Shown here one piece after another: positions 1 to 11,756 of a stretch of DNA of 64,000 nt. The stretch is from Castanea sativa (taxonomy: Eukaryota; Streptophyta; Magnoliopsida; Fagales; Fagaceae): contig NC_134013.1 of NCBI RefSeq assembly GCF_040712315.1, forward strand, positions 85,752,001 through 85,816,000. The letters are read 5' to 3'. The translations under genes and the position numbers were made by a program. A model generated the notes under the pieces. It had not been told where the DNA came from. It saw only the letters and a program-made list of their open reading frames with translations, and did not search any database. The stretch's first letter is position 1, and each line of letters starts with the position of its first letter.

Positions 1-117
1 ATTTTTGGTTTATTTGATTATGGAGCCTGTAATTATGCCATTAATTTAATCATCTTCGTACTCTCTACCATCGATTACGTTTTCCATAGTAATTTTTACT
101 TAATTTAAACGTGTGGT

Positions 118-255
118 TAATGAGCTCTAGCTCAAAAGGCACCTCCTCCCCCATAGGAAAGGGTGGAGGGTAAGGTATTGGGATCAAAACCAACTTTTAG
201 TGTGTCATGTGTGCGTGTAAATTCACTTAAAATTTTAAATTAAAAAAAAAGTAAA
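118..255 (+). repeat. tRNA-derived SINE-like repeat in a YIP4 intron
   Basis: A box-A-like stretch (TAGCTCAAAAGGCA, about 128-141) is followed by a box-B-like stretch (GGGATCAAAACC, about 180-191). A T/A-rich tail then ends in a run of A near 242. This layout matches a tRNA-derived SINE. It resembles the better preserved copy at 42842-42946. No clear target duplication was found. Confidence 0.4.
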
Positions 256-366
256 AAACTTGGAGATGTAGAAAGTGAATGACAAAATATGTATTTCTTT
301 CCAATAAAGAGGCATTTTTTCTCTACAATTGAAGTACTTCATATTTCATTCGTTTTCAATCTTTTA

Positions 367-495
<129 letters not shown>

Positions 496-563
496 TTATT
501 TCTCAGTTAAATCTAATATGTTATACTTGGCTTGTTACCAACATTCTTTTCTATATTTTCCAG

Positions 564-1168
564 TCTGAGGTTTTTGCTGTTGCGTTTGCGCTTCTTGCTG
601 CTGGTGCTGTAATTCTGACATTGAATGTACTACTACTGGTAAGTTTCTCTCTCGTTAACTTCTGATTTGGGTATTAGATTATCTGCTTCCTTCCTGTTAG
701 ACATCCAAATTCTTGAAATGTAGTCTTTGATTGTGTGCAAAAAGATTATGATAGTACCCAAATGTCAATAAATTGAATCTAGGAGATATGACAGTGTGCA
801 TATGCCCTGTTATTTTTATTTTTTATTGAGTAGACAGAAAAAAGTTAGTCTTCATACATAGTAAGAGGTTGACTCTGGCTGTCGTTTGTTTACAATCCTT
901 ATTTCAGGGTGGACACATAATCTTCTTCCAAAGTCTAAGTTTGCTGGGTTATTGCTTGTTCCCGCTGGATGTTGGAGCTATAGTCTGCATGTTGAAGGAC
1001 AATGTAATATTGAAAGTGATTGTGGTATCTGTGACATTGGCGTGGAGCTCCTGGGCTGCATACCCTTTCATGAGTTCAGCAGTCAACCCTAGGAGAAAAG
1101 CCCTTGCACTCTATCCTGTTTTTCTCATGTATGTATCTGTTGGTTTTCTCATCATTGCCATTGATTAA
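564..1168 (+). CDS. YIP4: YIP4/YIPF6-type Yip1-domain membrane protein, 3' end (last two exons)
   Basis: Two exons, 564-638 and 908-1168, join in phase 0. The introns are bounded by a CAG acceptor before 564, GTAAGT after 638 and CAG before 908. They encode the C-terminal 111 residues of a Yip1-domain protein and end at TAA 1166-1168. The piece is almost entirely hydrophobic, with about four membrane spans, and keeps the family's stretch [15 protein letters not shown] and the near-terminal [11 protein letters not shown] loop. Plant YIP4 proteins act at the trans-Golgi network with ECHIDNA in secretion and cell elongation; that role is family knowledge. The upstream cytosolic part and first spans are not in the first 563 bases, so the gene begins outside the window. 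Family identification is strong; the paralogue (4a or 4b) cannot be told. Confidence 0.9.
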
Positions 1169-1707
1169 AACATTAGCAATGCCCATTATAGAGACTCCCA
1201 TAAGTATTATAATAGGAATTTCATGTCATGTTAAATTCTCTCATGTTACTGTAATTTTTGACTTCTGAGTTGATGTGTTTGTTGACAATTCTGCCGATAT
1301 TATATACTAGTTGTATGAAACAGTCTATGTGATGCTTTATCCTTCTCTGTCATGCATTTTGAAAGTGAAGATTTGAGGATCAAACTCAAGGTGATATACG
1401 TATTGATTAAAAGGTAATTGATATTTACAGATCTCCTTTAGTTGGTAATTACAATTGTAAAATGGTTTTTTTAGATTAATAATGCCATTATTAGTTTTTC
1501 TGAGTACGAGATTCGTTCGTCAAAGCCAGATACAAAATGAAAAAGTAGCACCCTTTAGTCCTGGAATTGAGCCGGTTAAGTGCTCAACTTCAATCCATCC
1601 ATTCATTCATAGAAGAAATTGCAGGTAATATGGCTAAGGAGTGGAGTTTTGTTTGGAATTTGCGGCGAGTCTTATATTACTGCTCCAAAACGTTTCCTAT
1701 TCTTCTT

Positions 1708-1943
1708 AGTGCCCGTTTAGTTAAAAGCTTTTTGGGCCAGAATCACATTGACAATTTGAAAACATGTGGGCATTTGGTAAAATTTTGAAATCATGCTTTC
1801 TGTCCGTAGACATGAAAAAGTGCATTTTTGCGTTACATCTCCGAAGCACCAAATAACTACTTTTTAAAAAAGCCCAAAAGTAAAGGCAAATAACTACTTT
1901 TTCAAAAAGCCCAAAAGTAAAAGGCCGAACCAAACTCACCCTT
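1708..1943. repeat. MITE-like element with inverted ends
   Basis: The left end (about TTAGTGCCCGTTTAGTTAAA) and the complement of the right end (about TTAAGGGTGAGTTTGGTTCG) are imperfect inverted repeats of a form common in plant MITEs. Inside, a 36-bp stretch (AAATAACTACTTTTT..., about 1850-1922) is present twice in tandem. There is no coding capacity. Confidence 0.4.
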
Positions 1944-3947
1944 AATAGAAACTAAACACACCAATAACTTTTATCTTAAAACCTGCTTAACAATGCGTTT
2001 TCTATTTTGCCAAACTTGTAATGGAAAATATAAAGAATATAGATAAGCCAGCAAATGGAGCTTTAATTTTTGGCATGCATGGAAAGACCAAATATGTGGG
2101 GATCAAAGTTAAATTTGTCTGCAATTTTCGTTTTTCCATCAGTGTATTCTAATTAGAGTATGTTGACAGAACTATATAATCGACCTACATTATTCTCTTG
2201 TTATTGTCGCGCACCAGCCGCTACATAAAGACATATCAATAGCTGGAACTTATTTTTTGTCTTATGAATTGATTTCAATTGGTGGAATTTACGAAAGCCG
2301 AAGTACATGCATGTAACACGAAATTTGTCATTGGTTGTGGGGCATGGCATATATATTAGTAAGTAGTTGATTTCTCCGTTGAAGTTTTTGCACCAATAAT
2401 GTTTATGGTTCATTTCATGGCGCTTCTGGAACAATTAACTTTACATATTGATAAATCCCAACCTTGCGATCCTTCAATCACAGTCATATATAGTCACAAT
2501 GCCAATAAAACCAACAATTATATATGCATTCTGGATAGGCATAGCCGAAACAGAAATAAGAACGTAACTACGTAGTTGTTATGATAGGACACTAGGGAAC
2601 ATCATTGTCTCCCGTGTATAGAGTGGTGGCTTCTTAGTTGTTCCATCGCGAATTGTAAGGAACTGCTAATTTGTCATGTTATCTTATCTAGAAGCCACTG
2701 GTCAGAAGAAAAGGTTGAAGTGCCATTTAACCGGTAAATTTACTATATAGTAATGTATTTTGCTCATTACACCAAAGAAAAAAGATGGAACAAAATAAAG
2801 CAAAACTCAAAACTCTTTCTATGGTAGCATATGGATCCATGTGTTACAACTTACAAGCTTGGGTATAACAATCGAGTAATTGATAAAGTTTGTTTGATTT
2901 TTCTTGTTAATTCTCTTCTTTTCTCTATTTTCATTAATAGAAATGAGAATATGAAGTTTTCCTGAAAAGGAAAACTTAGAACTCTTAAGTTAAAAGCAGT
3001 CAATCATTTCTATTTGGGAAACAGGACTAGTCTCTTAAAAGATAAACACTGCATTTCAATTAGTTTAAAAGATATGTACTGTCCACATCTAAATTCCAAC
3101 TAGTTTAAAAGATAAACACTGCATTTCTATAATCTATCAGTAAAACTAATCATAACCTTCCATCCATCTATGCTTAGCTAACTTTGCTTTTGTTTTTACT
3201 CTTTCATCTGTTATTTTGTCTGTTTAAGTTGATAAATGATTTTCTTGGATATCAAATCTGCAAATTCACGTGACAAATCCCTGTCAGTGTTCTTAGACTG
3301 TTGAGTGTTGACACACTACTTTGTTTATATCTTCACTCAAGTGGGATTTTCCTTGTGTGTATAAAGTCGAGGATGGGTATAAAAAATAAATAAATAAAAA
3401 AGAAACTGTTCTAGCTAGTAATGGATCTTTTACTTTTGAGGATCTTTTAATACAGACATGATTTTTATTTGGGGGGAGAGGTATTACTGGTCATGCACAT
3501 TGTACTCTATCTTCTTCCTGTAGACATAGCCTCATAAGTAAAATGTGAATATTTCATGAGAAAAGCTGAGTATGAAAATGGTAGAGGCATTATCGACTCG
3601 TGTCTTCCCATTGCTTTCATACTGTTTCCAATTCCACCTTCCACCATATTTGCATATCATTTTCTAGTCATTGCCTTTATCATTCCCCTATGACAATGTT
3701 TATTTTCCGAGTAATGCGACATTTCACTTTTCATAATTTGTCGTTAATGGTTACATAATTTATTTGTTGTAAATTGATAACATCATTTTTATAAGAATCT
3801 ATCATTTGATATCATTTTTATAATAAAACAATCATATTTTTTTAACAAATTAAAAATATTATTACATAAATACTATACCCCTTCTCCTCGAGAATCCAAG
3901 GAGGCCCTACCATTACCTCATGTGCTAAAAAAAGTAAAAATATGGAA

Positions 3948-4055
3948 TTGGCTTAACTCATCAATGGTAAAAGTAAAACAATCATATTAACAATAATAAA
4001 TAAATAAACATTTTAGTATTAATTACTCAGATTCAAATCCCATATAATTTTTTTA
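3948..4055 (+). repeat. Degenerate SINE-like repeat
   Basis: The A-box-like CTTAACTCATCAATGGTA (about 3952-3969) and the B-box-like CAGATTCAAATCCC (about 4028-4041) have the spacing seen in tRNA-derived SINEs. No poly-A tail or duplication is clear. Confidence 0.28.
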
Positions 4056-4730
4056 AAACAAGATATAAATTTTAATTCAGCTCAATTTAAATATATACGT
4101 ATGTAAAATTTATTAAACTATCAACTGTTTCAAGAATTTAAACAATTAAAAAATAATAAATTCAATCACTTAATCATAATTTTAACAAAACTCTTACCTA
4201 TTAACTTAAACTCCTCGGGACTTGACAATCAATGGTGGGCAGCGGTAAATTTCGTATAATTTTCACCGCGGCAGTACACAAATGAGCAGTAAATGCAGAA
4301 GTGCACGGAGTTAGAACAGAACCAAATTGTGACCTGCAAAACATGACACAGTTTTATCGTAACTAGTGTTGTTGTTGTTGCGTTTACGCGTAGACAGGGA
4401 CTTGTACGGTCAAGCCTGTGGGATCTTTACTGAGTTATTACTGGGCAGTCTGTGCATATTCAATATTGTAACTATCGCTTGGTTTACGTGAGCTTGGAAT
4501 TTGTACGGCCATACAGATTCTGAAGCTAAAAAACAAAGATAGAAAGAGATGGAGATAGGGATTTTAATTTCTTTTACGTAATGGGTGAGTCTTTCTTGTA
4601 AGTGGGTAGTTGAGTTATTGGGCATGCGGGTGACCAAATAATGCATGCATAAAGAGCCAGAGAAACAAGCCCCAAAATGATTCTCTTTTAACATTAAACT
4701 ATATATTTCCTGGTAACTATACTTTTATAT

Positions 4731-4952
4731 ACTACTAAATTTAACGTTACGAACTTTTTCACAATTTTATCATAATTTTTGTAATAATTTTTTCCCAATT
4801 TTATCATAACTTTCGTAATAATTCGTAAGTGATAAAATTATGAATTTACATGGACTTACTATTCTATTTTCACCAGTCACAAGTCGTCATATAATATATG
4901 TAATAAAATTGTAGTAAAATTATGAAAAAATTTTTGGTACTAAACTTACTGT
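4731..4952. repeat. AT-rich inverted-repeat MITE
   Basis: The left arm (TACTAAATTTAACGTTACGA, then TTTTTCACAATTTTATCATAA) is answered on the right by the complement of a CATAATTTTACTACAATTTTAT type sequence. The outer ends read TTTAGTACC/TTTAACG. An internal 35-bp block is duplicated at about 4760-4830. The element is non-coding. Confidence 0.35.
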
Positions 4953-6766
4953 GTATATATATATATATATATATAATTGGTTAATATATCCTATTAGAGC
5001 ATGTATTAATTATTTATTTTAAGGAATTTTTATAAAAATTAAAAAATTAATCACTTTTTTGTGTTTCTATCACAATTTTCTTAAATTGATTTAGAAAAAT
5101 CCTCTTTTTTAAATATATACACGCCCAAAATTATAAAATAAAAACCATGCAAAGTAGGACTAGGGGCATAGCAATATAGGCTATAGAGCATAGGGCCTTT
5201 ACTTCTGTGTCTCAGATCCTCTCTCGCAATAGTCACTTCTAAGTTCTAAGTACCAAACAAAATAAATAAGAGGACGATATAATAGAGATTGATTCTTTAT
5301 TGGTTCAGCTCTTAGCGCCTGATATCTTTTAAAACTTTAACTTGTTTTTTACATCATTAATACTAATTTCTTATAGATATTCTTCGTATATAATATTTGG
5401 CTCGAGATTTCATTTATGCAAAACCCAAAACGAGATTGTTCATGCTCGTTTTTCAAGGTTCCATTGGCCCCCCCCCCCCAATGAAAAGATTCCTTCTCAG
5501 GAATAGTTGTATTTTTGGTTCGCAAGTAGTACATGTTTTTTTGTTTGTTTTGCCTTGGGTTGCTTTAATAAAATCTTCCTTTTTAGAAAATTTAAAAAGA
5601 GAGAGAGTACATGTTTATGATCGTTGGGTTAAAAGAGATAATTCAGTCTTGGGGATTAGGGAATCATATCTATGTTACATTAATTAATAATTATATGTGT
5701 GAGTAAAATTTTATATAAAATAAAATAATAATGAGAAAAGAGTAGATGGTTAAAATAACTTTTTTTTCTTTTTTGAGGAGATGGTTAATATAACTTAATT
5801 GCCTAAATTCATATGTTTAAACTTTTAAATTAAGTGGTATCTTTATATATTATTATATTAACTAGTATATAACTCCATGCAAACATATAGATGTATTTAA
5901 AATTAAACAAAATTTTTATTATAAAATATAAATAATTAATCAAATTAATTTTTTTTAAGCATGCCACATGCATTCATGCATATATATATATATAGATACA
6001 TTTAAAATTAAACACAATTTTTATCATAAAATATAGATAATTAGTCAATTTTTTTTAAATAAACATAATTAGGCACATATTAAAATTCTTACCCAAATTT
6101 AATACTACTTATGATAATTTTTTTTTCTAATTTTGAATATGATAGAACGTGTAGTGATTTTTATAATTTTGTTATGTGGAGATTTTTTTTAATCTTTTGA
6201 GAAACATGTGGTGATTCTTATTGAGTAAATGTGATTTTTTTTGTTTTTTTGAAATTTTATAGTTCATTAATATTAGATTCTTAGTATTCTACACTCATTA
6301 ACTCACTTGATAAAAAGATTAAAAAATTTATGTAGACACATGGCACATGCTTAAATGGATAATTCTGATGTAGTTCTCACATAAATTTAAACACATGGCA
6401 CAAAATTGGATTATAATTTCAAATTCTAATTCAATTTTCTCTAAGTTTTACCTATTAATATACATATAGATGATTTATAAATTTTAATTTTTTTTTTAGT
6501 TACATGATTATGTTTTTTTATGGTTTATTATATTGAACTCATCATTTTCTACATTAAATTAACTAATTTGGTACAAAAATTTAAAAATTTAGATTAGATG
6601 GGACACATAACACAAAATTAAACTCTAATTGAAATTCAATTTTTACACTAAATTAACTCACTTGGCACAAAATTTAAAATTTAGATTAAATGAGACACAT
6701 GGTGCAAAATTAGAATCTAATTGAATTCCAATTTGAAATTTAATTAGATTTTCTCTCTACTTTACC

Positions 6767-6767
<1 letters not shown>

Positions 6768-6832
<65 letters not shown>
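6768..6832. repeat. (ATT)n microsatellite abutting the 5' LTR
   Basis: More than 20 ATT units run directly into the first base of the retrotransposon. The element may have inserted in a pre-existing array, or slippage may have erased the left target duplication. Confidence 0.9.
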
Positions 6833-6833
<1 letters not shown>

Positions 6834-7524
6834 GTGGGGAGTAAAAGGACCCAAGTGGGCATATGGGCCTTTGGACTGTTACATGGAGGGCCGACCTGCT
6901 CCAGGATTAAACTCTATGAGTTGGCTCATACGCCGAGGGTCCGAGGATACAGTCGAGGGAGAGTTTCACCTCGGACAGATCCAAGAGAACTCAAGATTTC
7001 ATTATAAAGGTCAAGGCACAACTCTGGAAAGACTAATGGTTAAAAGGAGACATCCTGAATCTTCTAGATGCACTAGTATTAAAGAAAATATCAAGAGCAA
7101 AGGCTGCCACCTCCGCATTAAAGGCTCTGCACCTACCTCCCTGGCCGCATTAATGGGGAGGTGACCCTTGAACAGTGAGGTGGAAACTTTTAGTCACTGT
7201 TCAAAAAATATCAGGGAGGGAAGTATAAAAGGGGGGTAAAGGCCTAAGAGAAAGGGGATCGGGAACTAAGAAAGAAATTAAGAAATTGTAATCTTTAAGG
7301 AAGAAAGAGAAATAATGAAGAAGTAGTCATCGACTCGAGTCCGAGGAGATCCATTGCGATTATTGTTCGTTATTTACCTGTATTTGTTTATAAAAGCCTG
7401 TTATCAAGCTCCCAGTACTTCTAACCTAGGTTTCAAGCCCACCCTCTACAAATTTTATTGTTTAAGGCTCATTGGGCCTGAGCCCGTGATTGTCTTTGGG
7501 TCCAGGTGCAATTGTGCACTTACA
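6833..7524 (+). repeat. 5' LTR
   Basis: The 692-bp LTR begins TG and ends CA. It contains a TATA box (TATAAAA, 7224-7230), and downstream it is followed two bases later by the primer site. It carries the motif GTCCGAGGA twice (about 6939 and 7339), which recurs in the internal tandem array on the other strand. By hand alignment it differs from the 3' LTR at nine positions, with no indel. Confidence 0.95.
7224..7230 (+). promoter_or_regulatory. Probable TATA box of the 5' LTR promoter
   Basis: AGTATAAAAGG lies about 300 bp before the LTR end and is preserved in the 3' LTR at 17485-17491. It is the only good TATA match in the LTR and probably sets transcription of the element. Confidence 0.6.
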
Positions 7525-7526
7525 AT

Positions 7527-7544
7527 TGGCGCCGTCTGTGGGAA
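7527..7544 (+). other. Primer binding site (tRNA 3' end complement)
   Basis: TGGCGCCGTCTGTGGGAA starts two bases after the LTR end. The first nine bases match the complement of the plant tRNA-Asp 3' end including CCA. The rest matches less well, so the tRNA species is a tentative call. Confidence 0.8.
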
Positions 7545-7571
7545 GTCTAGTCTAGGAGGAGTGGGGATACT

Positions 7572-8645
7572 ATGGCAGGCTTGGGTTCTCCCCATGCGGA
7601 GTCACAGGGATCACAGCCAGAGGATCTTTTCGAGCGTCTTGAGCGTCGAAGGGATCGTGAGGGAAGCGTCCATACAGAATACCCCGGGGCTAGCCATACT
7701 CATGGTGGGGGCAGCACCACCCAGGGGGATGGAGCTAAAGCCATGCAGACGGAGATTAATCGTTTGAATAGAAAGTTACGCCGCGCCAGACGCAGGTCTT
7801 CACCATCCTCATCTAATCCTTCCTCAGAGGAGGAACGGGGAGGTAGCTACAGCTCAAGATCATGCTCAGCCCCCAGTGCAGTGTCCTCTGGTGAGGAGGA
7901 TGACCAGCCAGCTCACAAACGTAAGAAGAATCCTTCCAGGGGCTTAGGGAACGATGCTATGAGTCAGGCGCTGCACCAACTCTCCAAATCTCCATTTTCA
8001 TGGAGGATTGAGAAGGGGAGGCTTCTCAGGAGGTTTACTCAACCCACCTTTACCATCTACAATGGCCGGACTGATCCGGTGGAGCACGTGAGTCACTTTA
8101 GCCAGAGGATGGTGGTGCACTCTCACAACGAGACCCTGATGTGTAAAGTTTTCCCCTCTAGCTTGGGACCTGTTGCTATGAGGTGGTTCAACGGCCTTAA
8201 ATCGGGGTCTATAGGTTCGTTTGGGGAGCTTACTAGAGCATTCTCTTCGCGGTTCATTACGTGTAGCAGGGTACCTCGGCCATTGGACTCGCTGTTATCC
8301 ATGACCATAAGGGAGGGGGAGACGTTGAAAGCATACCCCGACCGTTACTGGGAGATGTTTAATGAAATAGATGGCGACTTTGATGAGGTGGCGCTCAATA
8401 CCTTTAAGGTGGGTCTTCCTACTGATCACGACTTGAGAAAATCTTTGACCAAAAAGCCCGTCCGCAGCGTACGTCGTCTCATGGATCGTATTGACGAGTA
8501 CAAAAGGGTGGAGGAAGACCAACAGCAAGGAAAGGGAAATGAGAAGGTTATCCCGCATGAGAGAAGGGATTTTAGGTTGGACAGGTACCACACTAACAAG
8601 CCGAGGAGAGATTACGTTGGGCAGTCTGGCTCGGCAACACCTTAA
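7572..8645 (+). pseudogene. gag, first segment up to an in-frame TAA
   Basis: The frame opens at ATG 7572, 27 bases after the primer site. The N-terminal 110 residues are Ser/Arg-rich and low complexity. Residues of about 150-300 form the retrotransposon Gag (capsid) domain, including a WFNGL motif and a later YPDRYWEMFNEI block. The frame stops at TAA 8643-8645, although the same frame continues with a basic linker and the nucleocapsid zinc knuckle. The TAA is therefore a break rather than the natural end, and is consistent with C-to-T change in a glutamine codon. The product would be the structural particle protein of the element. Confidence 0.85.
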
Positions 8646-9584
8646 GCCGTGAGCACTGTGTTCCGAGAACCAGTGCATCAGTTGCTGGAGAAAGTTCGTA
8701 AGGAACCCTTCTTCAAATGGTCCGGTAAGATGTTAGGGGACCCTGCGAAGAGGAATCAGAACCTCTTTTGTCAGTACCATCAGGATGTGGGCCACACTAC
8801 CGAGAATTGTCGGACCCTTTGGAGCCACTTGGAGCAGCTTGTCAGTGAAGGAAAACTGAAGCAACACTTGTGCCAACCTAGCGGGCCGGGTAGTCAATCT
8901 GGCTCAAACAATCAGAGGAATAATTCATCTCGGCCGGCTTTAGGAACAATTAATGTTATTTTTGCTGCACCTGGCAGGACCGGTTCGGCTCCCACCAGGG
9001 TGATGGCAGTTTTCCATCCTCAGGCCGAGGAGTCGGGTTGCAGACCGAAGAGGTTGAAGCTAAATCTGCCCGTTTTAGGGTTTTCCAAGGAGGATAAGGT
9101 AGGGACTATCCAGCCCCATGACGATGCCCTTGTAGTTACGCTTAGGATAGGGAATTATGATGTGAGAAGGGTGATGATAGATCAGGGCAGCGGTGCAGAT
9201 ATCATGTACCCTGATCTATTTAAGGGGTTAAGATTGAAGCTGGAAGATCTTACTCCTTATGACTCGCCGCTTATAAGCTTCAAAGGGAGAGCCGTTGTGC
9301 CGAAGGGACAGATCCGTTTACCCGTTCAATCCGACTCAGAAACGGTTGAGGTGGATTTCATTGTGGTTGATGCGTACTCTCCATATACAGCCATCCTCGC
9401 CAGGCCTTGGCTGCACGCTCTTGGAGCTATCTCCTCTACCTTGCATGTTAAGGTTAAGTTCCCCTCGGGGGAATGTGTTGAAGAAATCCTCGGCAGCCAA
9501 TCGGTGGCCAGGCAATGCATATCGGCTGCAGTGCTGCACCAGGCAGAAGCCGAGTCTTCGGCTTCGATCACCAAAGACTTATAG
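8646..9584 (+). pseudogene. gag C-terminus (zinc knuckle) and aspartic protease
   Basis: This segment has the same frame as gag. A nucleocapsid zinc knuckle of the form C-x2-H-x4-H-x4-C lies at 8769-8810. The retroviral-type aspartic protease follows, with its catalytic aspartate at 9180-9182 in the context DQGSGAD. The Asp-Gln-Gly active site in place of Asp-Ser/Thr-Gly is, as I recall, usual in this lineage and is not counted as damage. The segment ends in two consecutive TAG codons (9582-9587) before the reverse transcriptase. No frameshift separates it from either neighbour. Confidence 0.82.
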
Positions 9585-9587
9585 TAG

Positions 9588-10274
9588 TTAGCCGCTCCTG
9601 ATGCATCTGGAACGATGACAGGAGATGAGGCTCATTATGAGGAATTAGAGAAGTTTTTAATAGCCGATGACCCAGGGAGGTTCTTCCAAGTCGGCATACG
9701 TATGCCACACCAGGAGAAAATAGAGTTGTTGGAATTTCTTAAGGACAATATTGATGTTTTTGCGTGGGACCTGTATGAAGCTCCAGGTGTAGATCCGAGC
9801 TTCATTTGCCATCGTTTGAATGTCAACCCTGCCGTTGTTCCGAGAAGGCAGCCACCTCGGCGTTCTTCCAAAGAACATTTTGAGGCTGTAAAGGAAGAGG
9901 TGCTCAAACTCAAAAGGGCTGGGGCTATTAAGGAAGTTTTCTACCCCGAATGGTTGGCGCATACGGTTGTTGTTAAAAAGAAGAATGGAACATGGAGAGT
10001 ATGTGTGGACTTTACAGATTTGAACAAAGCTTGTCCCAAGGACTCGTTCCCAATGCCGCGTATTGATCAACTGATGGATGCCACTATCGGACATCCTCGA
10101 ATGAGTTTTTTGGATGCTTTCCAGGGTTACCATCAGATTCCATTGGCGTTGGAGGATCAAGAGAAGACTGCTTTCATTACTCCAACAGGGAACTACCACT
10201 ATAAGGTCATGCCATTCGGGTTGAAGAATGCTGGGGCTACCTACCAAAGAATGATGACCAGAATGTTTGAATAG
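9588..10274 (+). pseudogene. Reverse transcriptase, fingers and palm (first part)
   Basis: This segment continues the same frame after the double TAG. It holds the RT entry region (KKKNGTWRVCVDFTDLNKAC), the first catalytic aspartate block (FLDAFQGYHQIPL) and the MPFGLKNAGATYQRMM motif. An in-frame TAG at 10272-10274 cuts it just before the YVDD box. RT copies the element RNA into DNA in the cytoplasmic particle. Without readthrough this copy would lack the catalytic YVDD pair. Confidence 0.9.
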
Positions 10275-11756
10275 CAACTAGGGAAGACTATTGAGGTGTA
10301 TGTTGATGATATGGTGGTGAAGAGCAAAACAATACCTTCGCACGTCATAGATCTAGCCGACACCTTCCAGGTGCTAAGAAAGTACAAACTGCGCCTTAAC
10401 GCCTCAAAGTGCTCTTTTGGCGTGGGGTCCGGAAAGTTTTTGGGGTACATGATTACTCACAGAGGCATAGAGGTGAACCCAGCGCAGGTCAAGGATATTC
10501 AGGATTTGCAGCCGCCTCGGAACCCAAAAGAGATCCAAAAACTGACCGGAATGATTGCTGCATTGAATAGGTTTATCTCTCGGTCAGTTGACCGATGCCG
10601 TCCTTTCTTCCAATTGTTGAATAAATGGAAAGGATTTCAATGGACCGAGGACTGCGTGTTAGCTTTCCAGCAGCTTAAGCAGTATCTTTCCCGGCCACCC
10701 ATCTTGTCTCGCCCCGAGGCGGACGAGGTTTTGTTCGCTTATTTGGCAGTGGCCGTCCACGCGGTGAGCCTGGTCCTTATAAGGAATGAAAGCGGGGTGC
10801 AAAGACCGGTCTACTACGTTAGTAAGTCTTTGAATGAGGCCGAGGTGTGCTATCTGCCCTTGGAAAAAGCGCTTCTGGCCGTAGTTCACGCCACGCGCAA
10901 ACTTCCTCATTATTTCCAGTCTTATACTGTGGTGGTCCTAACCCAATTGCCTCTCAAGGCGGTGTTACGTAGCGCCGATTACTCTGGCAGGGTGGCAAAA
11001 TGGGGAACCATTTTGGGAGCCTTTGATGTTAAATACAAGCCTCGCACCTTGGTGAAGGGCCAGGTCCTCGCTGACTTGGTGGCAGAGTTTATCGAACCAT
11101 TGCTAGAAGAAACTCCAAAAGAAGCACACATGGATGGAAAGTCAGTTGGAGTGATCACGGCTGCAGTGCCTTCGATTTGGAAAGTGTATGTGGATGGGGC
11201 TGCTAATCAGAGAGGGTCTAGTGTTGGACTTGTTCTAATGTCCCCAGAGAGAATTGTCTTCGAAAAATCTTTGAGATTGGCATTCTCGGCTACTAACAAT
11301 GAGGCCGAATATGAAGCAGTCTTGGTAGGTATGCAGATGGTACGTAGGATGGGTGGAAAGGAAATCCATGTGTTCTCGAACTCTCAGTTAGTGGTCGGCC
11401 AAGTCATGGGAACCATGGAGGCTAGAGACCCCAGAATGCAGGAATATTTGGCCCAGGTCAAGTGTCAGCAAGCTGAATTTGACTCCTTCGTCTTAGCTCA
11501 TATTTCTAGGAGTGCAAACACCCATGCAGATTCTTTGGCTACGTTGGCGACGTCCTCGGCTCAGGACTTGCCCAGGGTTATCCTCGTGGAGGATTTGTTG
11601 GAGCCAACTCTTACCGTCGTCAGCACAGTTCACGTTCATCTGATAAGGCCCGGGCCTAGTTGGATCGACCCGGTTATAGCTTTTCTTAAGAATGATATCC
11701 TTCCTGAGGAGAAATCTGAAGCAGAAAAGATACGTCGAAAGGCGCCACGTTTCTAG
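10275..11756 (+). pseudogene. Reverse transcriptase end, RNase H and second RNase H-like domain
   Basis: The segment begins with the catalytic YVDD box at 10299-10310 and then the thumb and connection. A first RNase H region spans about 10720-11100 (RPVYYVSKSLNEAE, LPLEKALLAVVHATRKL). A second RNase H-like domain spans about 11180-11560 (VYVDGAANQRGSS, NNEAEYEAVL, NTHADSLATLA). Two RNase H modules in a row are a hallmark of Tat-lineage elements. In the second domain the expected aspartate of the FSDSQLV-type motif reads Asn (AAC, 11379-11381), a G-to-A change. The segment ends at TAG 11754-11756, at a position where relatives have tryptophan. Confidence 0.88.

Larger units (their letters stand above)
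1169..6767. other. Intergenic, AT-rich, no gene seen
   Basis: No open frame here resembles a protein family, and the longest frames are short and of random composition. The stretch holds MITE-like inverted repeats (1708-1943, 4731-4952, 4990-5120), a possible SINE relic (3948-4055), and a segment near 3160-3350 that is repeated upstream of the AAA-ATPase gene. It also holds a run of 12 C at 5468-5479 and a duplicated AT-rich block (about 5886-5945 and 5993-6050). Confidence 0.6.

Noticed and set aside
4410..4694. 94-codon - strand frame
   Set aside because: There is no family resemblance, and its codon use is as random as its surroundings.
6832..7164. 110-codon frame at the start of the 5' LTR, repeated at 17093-17425 in the 3' LTR
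   Set aside because: It is conserved only because the LTRs are duplicates, and it matches no protein family. It lies before the LTR TATA box.
9657..10277. 206-codon frame on the - strand opposite reverse transcriptase
   Set aside because: It is a shadow of the RT coding sequence, and its composition is dictated by the sense codons.
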